From Acetobacteraceae bacterium (GTDB taxonomy: Bacteria; Pseudomonadota; Alphaproteobacteria; Zavarziniales; Zavarziniaceae): a stretch of 36,994 bases of DNA. Of this stretch, positions 8,577 to 16,261 are shown in pieces (the first letter of the stretch is position 1; each line of letters starts with the position of its first letter). Location of the stretch: positions 1 to 36,994 of the forward strand of contig CANCOY010000026.1 in NCBI GenBank assembly GCA_947379865.1, in the 5' to 3' direction. The notes below the pieces were generated by a model. That model was not told the DNA's origin. It searched no databases and worked only from the letters and a program-made list of their open reading frames with translations. Both the position numbers and the translations under genes were made by a program.

Positions 8577-9838
8577 CGCGGCGTGTACTGATCGTTGTCC
8601 AGAACCTGCCGGTGCCCTTTGACCGCCGCGTCTGGCTTGAGGCCACCACCCTCACGGCGGCGGGCTGGCAGGTGAGCGTGATCTCGCCAAAGGCGCGTGG
8701 CTATGAGACGGGCCATGAGGTGATCGAAGACATCCATGTCTACCGCTATGGCGTGCCGGTGGATGCCCAGGGGCGGCTTGGCTTCGTTGCCGAGTTTGTC
8801 TGGTGTTTCCTTGCCACCAGCCTGCTGAGCCTGCGGGTTGCCCTGTGGGGCCGGGGCTTTGACGTGCTGCATATCTGCAACCCGCCAGAGACCTATTTTC
8901 CCCTCGCCTGGTTCTGGCGCCTGTTTGGCAAGGTCTTCATCTTTGATCACCATGACCTCAGCCCGGAAATGTATGCGGTGAAGTTTGGTGGGGGCGGTGG
9001 CTGGACCATGCGTGCCCTGAGGACCATGGAACGGCTGACATTTCAGGCCGCCCAGCTGGTGATAACCACCAACCAGAGCCACAAGGAAATCGCCGTCGGC
9101 CGTGGGGGCAAGCGCGCGGAGGATGTCTATATTGTCCGCTCCGGTCCCGACACGGCGCGTTTTTCACGGTATCCGCGCACGGCAGCGTTTTCCCGGGGCA
9201 AGCCGTTTCTGATCGCCTATCTGGGCGAGATCTGCAAGCAGGACGGGGTGGATCACCTCGTGCGCGCCATGCGCATTCTGTCACGCCAGGTGGGACGCGG
9301 CGACGTGCACTGCATCTTCATCGGCGGCGGTCCGCACCAGCCAGCCATTGCCGCTTATGCCCGCAGCCTGGGCCTTGATGATGTGACCACCTTCACGGGC
9401 CGGGTCAGCGATGACGATCTCTGCCGTATTCTGTCGTCGGCGGATCTGGGCATCGATCCTGATCCAAAGAATGACTGGTCGGACAAGAGCACCATGAACA
9501 AGGTCATGGAGTACATGTATTTCGGCCTGCCGGTGGTGGCCTATGACCTAAAGGAAACCCGGGTCTCGGCAGGGGAGGCGGGCCTTTATGCCACCCCCAA
9601 TGATGAAGAGGCGCTGGCCATAGCCATCGGTGGCCTGCTCGACGATCCGGTGGCCCGCCACCGCATGGGGAAGATTGCCGAGCGCCGGGTGCAGGAAACC
9701 CTCGCCTGGCGCCATTCGGCACCGATCCTCCTGGAGGCCTATGAGCGGGCAGAGGCCCTGCTGCAGCGGCAAGAACCCACGCCTAAAAGCCTGGGCCCGG
9801 CTGTAACCCACAGCGACAAGGGAGCACCGCAGCCATGA
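8573..9838 (+). CDS. GT4-family glycosyltransferase
   Basis: 421 residues with the GT-B fold of family 4. The N-terminal acceptor half has VLIVVQNLPVPFDRRVWLEA and CNPPETYFPLAW; the C-terminal nucleotide-sugar half has a GxGP-like FIGGGPHQP and the donor-site segment NKVMEYMYFGLPVVAYDLKETR. The acidic residue of EYM and the later Glu fit the E(x)7E pattern. The N-terminal pattern resembles WbuB-type transferases, which act on GlcNAc/FucNAc acceptors, but the donor cannot be read from sequence. It acts at the cytoplasmic face of the inner membrane. Its ATG overlaps the upstream stop and its own stop overlaps the next start, both as ATGA, so translation is coupled. Confidence 0.9.
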   Translation: MTRRVLIVVQNLPVPFDRRVWLEATTLTAAGWQVSVISPKARGYETGHEVIEDIHVYRYGVPVDAQGRLGFVAEFVWCFLATSLLSLRVALWGRGFDVLHICNPPETYFPLAWFWRLFGKVFIFDHHDLSPEMYAVKFGGGGGWTMRALRTMERLTFQAAQLVITTNQSHKEIAVGRGGKRAEDVYIVRSGPDTARFSRYPRTAAFSRGKPFLIAYLGEICKQDGVDHLVRAMRILSRQVGRGDVHCIFIGGGPHQPAIAAYARSLGLDDVTTFTGRVSDDDLCRILSSADLGIDPDPKNDWSDKSTMNKVMEYMYFGLPVVAYDLKETRVSAGEAGLYATPNDEEALAIAIGGLLDDPVARHRMGKIAERRVQETLAWRHSAPILLEAYERAEALLQRQEPTPKSLGPAVTHSDKGAPQP

Positions 9839-11148
9839 ACCGTTCACTCGCCAATACCTTCGAGCGCACATTCAGCATTCTTGCCTTTGTCATGCTCTGC
9901 AGCACCTTCTTGCCGCTGGGCCGCTTCTATGGTGTTGGCATTGATGATCCGGGTATCTCGGATCCGGCCAACCGCTTTTCCATGGCGGCCGTTCTCGCCT
10001 TCTCGGGCATGGCGATCTTCACCCATCACCGCCGCATGCTTCCAGCCCTTGGCTGGGCGTGGCTGCCGCTGCTGATCGTGGCCATCGCCTTTCTGTCGGC
10101 TGTCTGGTCCGAGGTTCCCGACATCGTCATGCGGCGCTCGCTCAATCTTCTGGGGACAACGCTTTTCGGCGTCTATCTTGCGGCCCGCTGGCGACCGGGT
10201 GATGTCGCCCGCATGCTGGTGGCTGCTGGCATCATCATGGCGCTGTCGTCAATCGTGCTGACTGTGGTTTCTCCCGGCAATGCGATCATGGCAGGCGGCG
10301 CCGTGGATGGCGCGCTGCGTGGTGCCTTTTCGCACAAGAACATGCTTGGCTGGGTTTCGGGTCTGGTGATCATCGCCTGCGTCTGGGTGGTGGCAAGTGG
10401 CCAGCGCCATCGTCTGGCCATTGTAACGCTTATACTTACGGTGCCTCTGTGGCTGGCCTCACGCTCGCTGACCGGGCTTGGTGCCACAATCATTACGGGT
10501 CTTGCCTGCATGGCCATGCTGGGCATGCGCCTTGGCGCCATGACCCGGCTTGTCTGGGGTTATCTGGTTATTGTGTCTGGTACCATAGCCGTTTCCATTC
10601 TGGCGACAGGCGGGGGCATCTTCCTGCGGCTGGTTGGGCGCAGCGAGGATCTCACCGGCCGTGGTCCGCTGTGGGACCAGTTGGAGCGCGCCATCGCCGA
10701 GCATCCGCTGCTGGGCTATGGCTTTCAATCGTTCTGGCAGCCGGAAAGCGGCTGGCGTGATCGCATTGCGGCATCGGTTGGTTGGCTGGTGCCGACGGCC
10801 CACAACGGCTGGATCGATATCTGGCTGTCGCTGGGGCTGCTTGGCCTTGTGCCAGTGACGATCCTGGTACTTCGTAATCTATGGCGTTCGTCCATTACCG
10901 CAGTCGAAGGGCGCCTGCCCGGCGCCGGGCTGATCTTTGCCCTGAACACCTATTTCCTGGTTGTCAGCTTTTCCGAGAGCAATCTGGTAACGCCGGGAAT
11001 GGTTTCCTGGGCAATCCATGTTGCATCGGCCGTCTGGCTGGCCAAGCACTATCGGGTCAGGGCGCGGACCGCCACGCGACGCGCCGCCTTTGTCTGGCGG
11101 ATGGCGCCGCGCGCCACGGCTCAGGACCAGCGACCCACGGTGGCATAG
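9835..11148 (+). CDS. Wzy-type polymerase / O-antigen ligase family membrane protein
   Basis: 437 residues with about ten to twelve membrane helices and a large periplasmic loop near 265-325. The loop region holds the family signature: RGAFSHKNMLGW, then GRGPLWDQLERAIAEHPLLGYGFQSFW and AHNGWIDIWLSLGLLGL. In this superfamily such residues serve either block polymerisation of undecaprenyl-linked repeat units (Wzy) or transfer to lipid A-core (WaaL). Here the neighbours (co-polymerase, export lipoprotein) favour a Wzy role. It is last in the plus-strand operon. Its 3' end overlaps by 28 bp the end of the convergent GT4 gene. Confidence 0.88.
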   Translation: MNRSLANTFERTFSILAFVMLCSTFLPLGRFYGVGIDDPGISDPANRFSMAAVLAFSGMAIFTHHRRMLPALGWAWLPLLIVAIAFLSAVWSEVPDIVMRRSLNLLGTTLFGVYLAARWRPGDVARMLVAAGIIMALSSIVLTVVSPGNAIMAGGAVDGALRGAFSHKNMLGWVSGLVIIACVWVVASGQRHRLAIVTLILTVPLWLASRSLTGLGATIITGLACMAMLGMRLGAMTRLVWGYLVIVSGTIAVSILATGGGIFLRLVGRSEDLTGRGPLWDQLERAIAEHPLLGYGFQSFWQPESGWRDRIAASVGWLVPTAHNGWIDIWLSLGLLGLVPVTILVLRNLWRSSITAVEGRLPGAGLIFALNTYFLVVSFSESNLVTPGMVSWAIHVASAVWLAKHYRVRARTATRRAAFVWRMAPRATAQDQRPTVA

Positions 11149-12233
11149 AGATCGGCGAACGCGGCTGCAACGATGTCAACATCCAGCCGTGCACGGAAAA
11201 GCCGCCGTGCGCCCTCCGCCAGTCGCTGGCGCAAGTCCGGGTCATCGAGCAGGCGCACCATGGCGGCAGCCAGGGCATCCACATCGCCGGGTGGCACGAG
11301 GAGGCCGGTTTCGCCGTCCCTGACTATTTCCGCCGTCGCCCCAACCGGGCTGGCGATCACGGGCAGGCCATGGGCATGGGCCTCGATCACCGCCACCGGC
11401 AGCCCCTCCACATAAGAGGGAAGCACAAGGAAAGTGGCGGAAATGATCAGTTCCTCAACAGTCTCACGGTCAACCCAGCCGGTAAACGTAATCCGCTCAC
11501 CCAGACCCAGGGCAGCCGCGCGACTGGCATAGGTTTCAATGTCGCCAAGCCCGGCCGCCACCACGCGCCAGCCCCGCGCCATCACCTCGGGTCTCGCCAG
11601 GGCTTCCAGAAGCTCGGGCATGCCCTTGCTGGGGTCGATGCGCCCAAGGAAGAGGATGATGGGCGTATCACCCGCCGACGGGGCATTCAGGCGTGTTGGT
11701 TCTGGCGCACCATTATAGATTACCTTGATCCGCTGTGGCGCCACGCCAAGGGTACTGATGGCAAAGCGCCGCCAGGCATCCCCCAGCACCACGGTTGCGG
11801 CAGCGCCATGGAACATCCAGCGAATGACAGCCTTGGCAAAGTGCGGCGCCGACCCGAAGAAGCCAACGAAATCAGCTCCGTGCAGATGAATGAAATAGGG
11901 AATTCTCAGGGTGCGGGCGAGGCCCACCACCACAGCCTTGCGCAGGGTACTGCCGCGTGAAGCAAGGTTCACGTGCAGCACGCTTATTCGCCCCGTCGCG
12001 GCAAGCCAGGTGATCTGGCCAAGCGCGCGGGCAAAATGCAATGGGGCCAGCAGAATGTGATCAGCCCCCCGCGTATCAAGGATGATCAGGTGAGGGCTGT
12101 CCTTGCGATGGCGCAGTGCCGTATCGAGATATCCCATCATGCGGCCGATGCCACCGGATGCCTCCACCCCACCGGGGCAGAGGGCGACGACCATGCGTTT
12201 GCCGGGGCGGTCCATCGTAGGCAAAAAAGCCAA
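11121..12233 (-). CDS. GT4-family glycosyltransferase
   Basis: 370 residues, GT-B fold. The N-terminal half opens with a Gly-rich loop (GGVEASGGIGRM), and the C-terminal half shows ILFLGRIDPSKGMPELLEAL, FTGWVDRETVEELI, SYVEGLPVAVIEAHAHGLPVIAS and the E(x)7E pair, all standard for family 4. Donor and acceptor are unknown. I prefer TTG at 12233 because GAGGAG sits eight bases upstream; ATG at 12215 lacks a site. Only 12 bp separate it from the upstream ATPase stop, so it is third in a minus-strand operon after the ExeA-like and kinase-like genes. That fixed link suggests its product works on the same polymer the ATPases regulate. Confidence 0.9.
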   Translation of the reverse strand: MAFLPTMDRPGKRMVVALCPGGVEASGGIGRMMGYLDTALRHRKDSPHLIILDTRGADHILLAPLHFARALGQITWLAATGRISVLHVNLASRGSTLRKAVVVGLARTLRIPYFIHLHGADFVGFFGSAPHFAKAVIRWMFHGAAATVVLGDAWRRFAISTLGVAPQRIKVIYNGAPEPTRLNAPSAGDTPIILFLGRIDPSKGMPELLEALARPEVMARGWRVVAAGLGDIETYASRAAALGLGERITFTGWVDRETVEELIISATFLVLPSYVEGLPVAVIEAHAHGLPVIASPVGATAEIVRDGETGLLVPPGDVDALAAAMVRLLDDPDLRQRLAEGARRLFRARLDVDIVAAAFADLYATVGRWS

Positions 12234-12245
12234 GGTTACATCTCC

Positions 12246-13019
12246 TCAGATCAGCTTGTAGAGCGTTTCGGGAATATAGTTGCGCCGCCGGTTGAGGACG
12301 ACGCCAAGCACCCGACCGCCGGCATCGGTGATCATGTCCCGAACACGGGCGGCCAACTGTGCCCTGGTGCGTCCCGCCTCCACCAGCAGAACCACCCCGT
12401 CGGCATGGCGGGCAAGGGAGATCATCGCCGATGCTCTGTCAGAAGCCGGACAGTCGATCACGGTGATGGCAAAGGTGCTCCGCAGATGTTCATAGAGGGC
12501 CGCCATGCTGTTGCGTTCCATGGCACTGGCGATGACTGCCGGATCTTCGGCCAGCCGGCCGACATGAAGCAGGGAGTTGCCTACGGCGCTGACACCGCCG
12601 TCGATCACCTGGCCATCAAGAAAGCGATCGGCAATGCCCGGCCCGCGAGGTGCTGCAAACTGCCCCGAGACCTGGGTGGTCTTGGGGTCGGCATCCAGCA
12701 GCAGCACCTTTCGGCGCGAGTGGTCGGACATGTGGCGGGCCAGCTCGCGCGCAACGGTTGAGGCGCCTGCCCCTGAATGGACGGACACCACATGGATGAC
12801 AAGACCACGACCATCAGCGGCTTCAACACTGTTGAGCACAGCGGCAAGGCGCGCCATTTCGCGGCCAAGATCAAGCTCAAGAGTTTGGCTGGGACCCGTC
12901 AGCCGTGCCACGGGAACAGCTGCAATGACCGCAGGGACCTCGGCTATCGGCCGGGGTGGCACGGGACTGCGGGTCTGCTCGCGCCGCGCCAGTTGCAGCG
13001 CCTCATAGATCTTGCTCAT
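12246..13019 (-). CDS. BY-kinase/CpsD-like P-loop ATPase with degenerate Walker A
   Basis: 257 residues resembling the cytoplasmic domain of bacterial tyrosine kinases that partner with Wzz/GumC co-polymerases. The N-terminus MSKIYEALQLARRE is the usual leader of the family. The Walker A region reads SGAGAST at 82-88, where active kinases have PGEGKST, so the invariant Lys is Ala86. Walker A' is present as VLLLDAD (105-111) and Walker B as ITVIDCPA. The C-terminus NYIPETLYKLI has two tyrosines, less than a typical Tyr cluster. It may bind nucleotide weakly or act as a pseudokinase-type regulator of chain length. ATGA overlap with the upstream ExeA-like gene implies coupled translation. Confidence 0.85.
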   Translation of the reverse strand: MSKIYEALQLARREQTRSPVPPRPIAEVPAVIAAVPVARLTGPSQTLELDLGREMARLAAVLNSVEAADGRGLVIHVVSVHSGAGASTVARELARHMSDHSRRKVLLLDADPKTTQVSGQFAAPRGPGIADRFLDGQVIDGGVSAVGNSLLHVGRLAEDPAVIASAMERNSMAALYEHLRSTFAITVIDCPASDRASAMISLARHADGVVLLVEAGRTRAQLAARVRDMITDAGGRVLGVVLNRRRNYIPETLYKLI

Positions 13020-14629
13020 GGGCTATGGCTCTCCAATGTACTCAAGGTCTGGGAACGGGCCTGTTGGCTGCCAGCAGTGCTGGCCTGGGAAGGGAGGTCT
13101 GAAGGTGCGGGCGGAAAGGCCAGTGGCTGACCGATCCAGATAAGATTGCTGTTGGTAATTACAGGATTACGACGCAGGACCAGGTCCCTCGTCTGCTCTG
13201 TCCAGACACCATAATACTGGACCACCAGCCGGAAGAGGGTGTCGCCGACCTGAACCACATGGGAGATCTCGCCGCTGACGGGCGCTGGCTGTGTACTGGA
13301 TGGCAAGACATCTGGCGGTGGCAGGGCGGCCTGTGTGGACATAAGATCGACCGTAGGCAGATTGATCTGCAACGAAGGCGGCTGTGCCAAGGCGGGTTCC
13401 GGCGCTGGCGCTGGCGACACTGCGGCGACCTCGACGGCAGGTGCCTGTGACCCATCCCCACCAGGCGTGGCTGTCGCGCCGCCTGGTTGGATTGAGGCAG
13501 CAACGTCTGCGCCAGGCTGTGGCATGGCGGCATCGGCTGGCACGGGTAGTGGTACATCCTGTTCCACGGCGACCGGGGGGATCGCGCTGTTTTCATTTTG
13601 GCCGGTCAGCACCACGGGATCCGGCTTGCTCCGGCTCAGGTCTTCGCTGCCAATCAGGGCCAGGGCGGTTTCCCCAGCGCTCTCACGCCCGGGGGCACGC
13701 GTGTTCAGTACCGCCATCGCGGCCACGCCCACCGCAAAGGCAATGCCGGCAAGAACAAGGCTGCTGCGCCGGGTGCTGGGCGCGAAAGTGGCCTGGGCGG
13801 CGTCCTCCAGGGGAGGGCGCTCGAAATACTCCTTCACCACCTGATCGACGATTGCCGCCGGCACCGGCGCCCGCTGCTCGGCAAAGGCATGGATCAGGGT
13901 GTTGTCCGCAAGGATGTTCATCACCCGGGGGACCCCACCAGAGGCAACCGCCAGCCGCCGCATGGCGGCAGCCGTCATCACGGTTTCCGGGTCTTGCGCC
14001 CCGGCCAGCCGCAGGCGGTGCCGCATATAGGCGATGGCAGCGTCCGTGTTCAGCGGATGCAGGTGGGCCCGCAGGGCGATGCGCTGGGCTATCTGGCGCA
14101 TCTCGTTACGCTGAAGATGGCTGTCGAGCTCGGGCTGGCCCACCAGTACGATCTGGATAAGCTTTTCGCTCTCGGTTTCCAGATTGGACAAAAGGCGCAG
14201 GTTTTCCAGCGTGACATCGGGCAGGCGCTGGGCTTCATCAATGATGACAGCCATGTTGTGACCGCTGCGATAGCGGTCGATCAGGCGCTGCTGAATGGCG
14301 GAAACCAGTTGGAACAAAGGCAGATCCTGCCCTGCCTCCAGCCCGATTGCTTCGCCGATGACCCCCAGCAGGTCAAGAAAATCCATGGCCGGGTGCAGGA
14401 CATAGGCGATATCAAGGTCCGAGCGGTCGACCTGGTTGAGGTAGGTGCGCAGCAGGGTTGTCTTGCCAAGGCCAACCTCACCCGTCAGCACGATCAGCCC
14501 CTTGCGCTTCTCTATGCCATAGGTGATGGCGGCCAGCGCCTCGCTGTGCTCTGGCGTTGCAAACAGAAACGCCGGATCTGGCGAAATGTCGAATGGCGTA
14601 TGGCTTAGCCGGAAGAATTGCTCGTACAT
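13016..14629 (-). CDS. ExeA-like AAA ATPase with membrane helix and C-terminal LysM domain
   Basis: 537 residues. MYEQFFRLSHTPFDISPDPAFLF is the standard start of the ExeA/XrtA-associated ATPase family. Walker A is GEVGLGKTT (50-58), Walker B VIIDEAQ (128-134), with sensor region VLVGQPEL and helical domain to about 272. A single membrane helix follows at 291-309, then a Pro/Ala/Gln-rich periplasmic linker and a LysM fold at 457-506 (HVVQVGDTLFRLVVQYYG to IWIGQPLAFP). So an inside ATPase is tied to a peptidoglycan-binding outside domain. Related proteins sit in type II secretion or EPS/exosortase loci; no exosortase is visible here. Start ATG 14629 has AAGGGG upstream. First gene of the minus-strand operon. 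Confidence 0.88.
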   Translation of the reverse strand: MYEQFFRLSHTPFDISPDPAFLFATPEHSEALAAITYGIEKRKGLIVLTGEVGLGKTTLLRTYLNQVDRSDLDIAYVLHPAMDFLDLLGVIGEAIGLEAGQDLPLFQLVSAIQQRLIDRYRSGHNMAVIIDEAQRLPDVTLENLRLLSNLETESEKLIQIVLVGQPELDSHLQRNEMRQIAQRIALRAHLHPLNTDAAIAYMRHRLRLAGAQDPETVMTAAAMRRLAVASGGVPRVMNILADNTLIHAFAEQRAPVPAAIVDQVVKEYFERPPLEDAAQATFAPSTRRSSLVLAGIAFAVGVAAMAVLNTRAPGRESAGETALALIGSEDLSRSKPDPVVLTGQNENSAIPPVAVEQDVPLPVPADAAMPQPGADVAASIQPGGATATPGGDGSQAPAVEVAAVSPAPAPEPALAQPPSLQINLPTVDLMSTQAALPPPDVLPSSTQPAPVSGEISHVVQVGDTLFRLVVQYYGVWTEQTRDLVLRRNPVITNSNLIWIGQPLAFPPAPSDLPSQASTAGSQQARSQTLSTLESHSP

Positions 14630-14826
14630 GGTCCGCCCCTTCAACCCGACAGCGCAGGGTCGTGCGCTGGGGTAACCTGTGCATGCGCATGAACAGATCC
14701 CACGCCACATTAGGCGGAGGACGGCGCCACGCTGAATAATCAACCTGTATCGAAACCTGCGTCAGAGAGGCGATTCGGACGCAAGAGAGACTTCTGTATT
14801 GCTCAATTCTGCCGCTGCTGCCGCTA

Positions 14827-14860
14827 GGTTGAGGCAGGGAACACGCGTTCCGTCTCAACC
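14827..14860. promoter_or_regulatory. Two-tier inverted repeat upstream of the GDP-mannose dehydrogenase gene
   Basis: GGTTGAG (14827-14833) pairs with CTCAACC (14854-14860), and inside it GGAAC pairs with GTTCC around an ACGC loop. It ends 38 bp before the algD-like start, within the 269-bp gap to the divergent ATPase operon. It could be an operator or a 5' leader hairpin. A further TGCGTC/GACGCA pair lies in the same gap. No known consensus recognised. Confidence 0.4.
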
Positions 14861-14898
14861 GCGCCAGACAGAGTGTGCTGGCATGCAGGAGCTTTGTG

Positions 14899-16212
14899 AT
14901 GCGCATCAGTGTCTTTGGTCTTGGCTATGTCGGCAGTGTGTCGGCGGCCTGTCTTGCGTCCCTCGGGCATGATGTTGTCGGCGTGGACACAAGCGAGGGA
15001 AAGACCTCGCTTCTCGCCAGTGGGCGCGCGCCGGTGGTGGAGCCAGGGCTTGACGACCTGATCGCGGCACATGTTGCCAGCGGACGGTTGACGGCCACCA
15101 CCCATGCCGAAGACGCCATCGCCCGCACCGATCTTTCCCTGGTCTGTGTCGGCACCCCCAGCCAGCAGAACGGCAGCCTTGATCTGTCTGGTGTCGCCCG
15201 GGTCTGTTCCGAGATTGGCGCTGCCATGCGTCCCAAGAACACGCCCCATGTGGTCGTCATCCGCTCCACCGTGCTGCCGGGAAGCATGCGCGATGTGGTG
15301 CAGCCAGCGCTGGAGGCGGCGTCAAAGATGACGGCGGGCAATGGCTTTGGCCTTGCCAACAATCCCGAGTTCCTGCGGGAAAGCACGGCCGTTACAGATT
15401 TTCACGCCCCGCCCAAGACGGTGATTGGTGCGCTTGATCAGGCGACGGCGGCAACAGTGGCCAGCCTCTATCGGGGGATCGATGCGCCCCTCATCCTCAC
15501 CTCCATGGAGGTGGCGGAGATGGTGAAATATGTCGACAACGCCTGGCATGCCCTGAAGGTCGCCTTTGGCAACGAGATCGGTAACATCTGTCAGGGTGCC
15601 GCCATCGACAGCCATGAGGTGATGGAGATCTTCTGCCGCGACACCAAGCTGAATATCTCCAGCGCCTATCTGAAGCCGGGCTTTGCCTTTGGCGGTTCGT
15701 GCCTGCCCAAGGATCTGCGTGCGCTTGTCCACCGTGCCCGTGCATTGGATCTGGACGTGCCAGTACTGGGCGCCATCCTGCCGTCAAATCGCATCCAGAT
15801 GGAGCGCGCTGTCGAGCGTGTGGTGTCCATCGGCCGGCGGCGAGTGGGCGTGCTGGGGCTCAGCTTCAAGGCGGGTACGGATGATCTGCGTGAAAGCCCG
15901 CTGGTGGAGATGATCGAGCGCCTGCTGGGCAAGGGCTTTGATGTGCGGGTGTTCGACCGCAACGTCAATGTGGCGCGCCTCAACGGCGCCAACCGCCGCC
16001 ACATGGACGACACCATCCCCCATCTCGCCTCGATCCTTGCGGAAGACGAGGATGAGGTGATTCAGCATGGCGATGTGATCGTGGTGGGGAATGACGACGC
16101 CGGCTTTCACGAAGCCATGGGGCGTCTGCGCCGGGGGCAGACCGTGATCGATCTGGTTCGCCTGAAGCAGATGGTGCCAGAAGCCGTAACCTATCACGGT
16201 ATCAACTGGTAA
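14899..16212 (+). CDS. algD: GDP-mannose 6-dehydrogenase (AlgD-like)
   Basis: 437 residues, matching AlgD length. It would oxidise GDP-mannose to GDP-mannuronate with two NAD+ per turn. The N-terminal Rossmann loop is GLGYVG (7-12); the centre has NNPEFLREST and an MVKYVDNAWHALKVAFGNEIG helix; the catalytic Cys is Cys268 in PGFAFGGSCLPKDLRAL. That Phe-Ala-Phe form and the exact Cys number match Pseudomonas AlgD, while UDP-glucose dehydrogenases read GxGYGGSCFPKD. The C-terminal UDPG_MGDP_dh domain has GLSFKAGTDDLRESPLVEM. Start ATG 14899 has CAGGAG upstream. No alginate polymerase or epimerase genes are in the window. The ManC/AlgA-type enzyme at 19419 would supply its substrate. Confidence 0.9.
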   Translation: MRISVFGLGYVGSVSAACLASLGHDVVGVDTSEGKTSLLASGRAPVVEPGLDDLIAAHVASGRLTATTHAEDAIARTDLSLVCVGTPSQQNGSLDLSGVARVCSEIGAAMRPKNTPHVVVIRSTVLPGSMRDVVQPALEAASKMTAGNGFGLANNPEFLRESTAVTDFHAPPKTVIGALDQATAATVASLYRGIDAPLILTSMEVAEMVKYVDNAWHALKVAFGNEIGNICQGAAIDSHEVMEIFCRDTKLNISSAYLKPGFAFGGSCLPKDLRALVHRARALDLDVPVLGAILPSNRIQMERAVERVVSIGRRRVGVLGLSFKAGTDDLRESPLVEMIERLLGKGFDVRVFDRNVNVARLNGANRRHMDDTIPHLASILAEDEDEVIQHGDVIVVGNDDAGFHEAMGRLRRGQTVIDLVRLKQMVPEAVTYHGINW

Positions 16213-16218
16213 GACCTT

Positions 16219-16252
16219 TGGGGGAGCGTTACTTTCGCGCGTCGCTCCCCCA
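16219..16252. terminator. Bidirectional terminator between convergent genes
   Basis: TGGGGGAGCG (16219-16228) and CGCTCCCCCA (16243-16252) form a 10-bp perfect stem with a 14-base loop, six bases after the dehydrogenase stop and just before the end of the convergent minus-strand gene. Short T runs flank both sides (TTT after, AAAGG before), so it can serve both transcripts. Confidence 0.75.
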
Positions 16253-16261
16253 TTTCCCTCC

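Noticed and set aside
10881..11960. Plus-strand open frame opposite the GT4 gene
   Set aside because: No recognisable domain and antisense to a GT4 gene with full motifs; similar antisense frames occur opposite most genes here.
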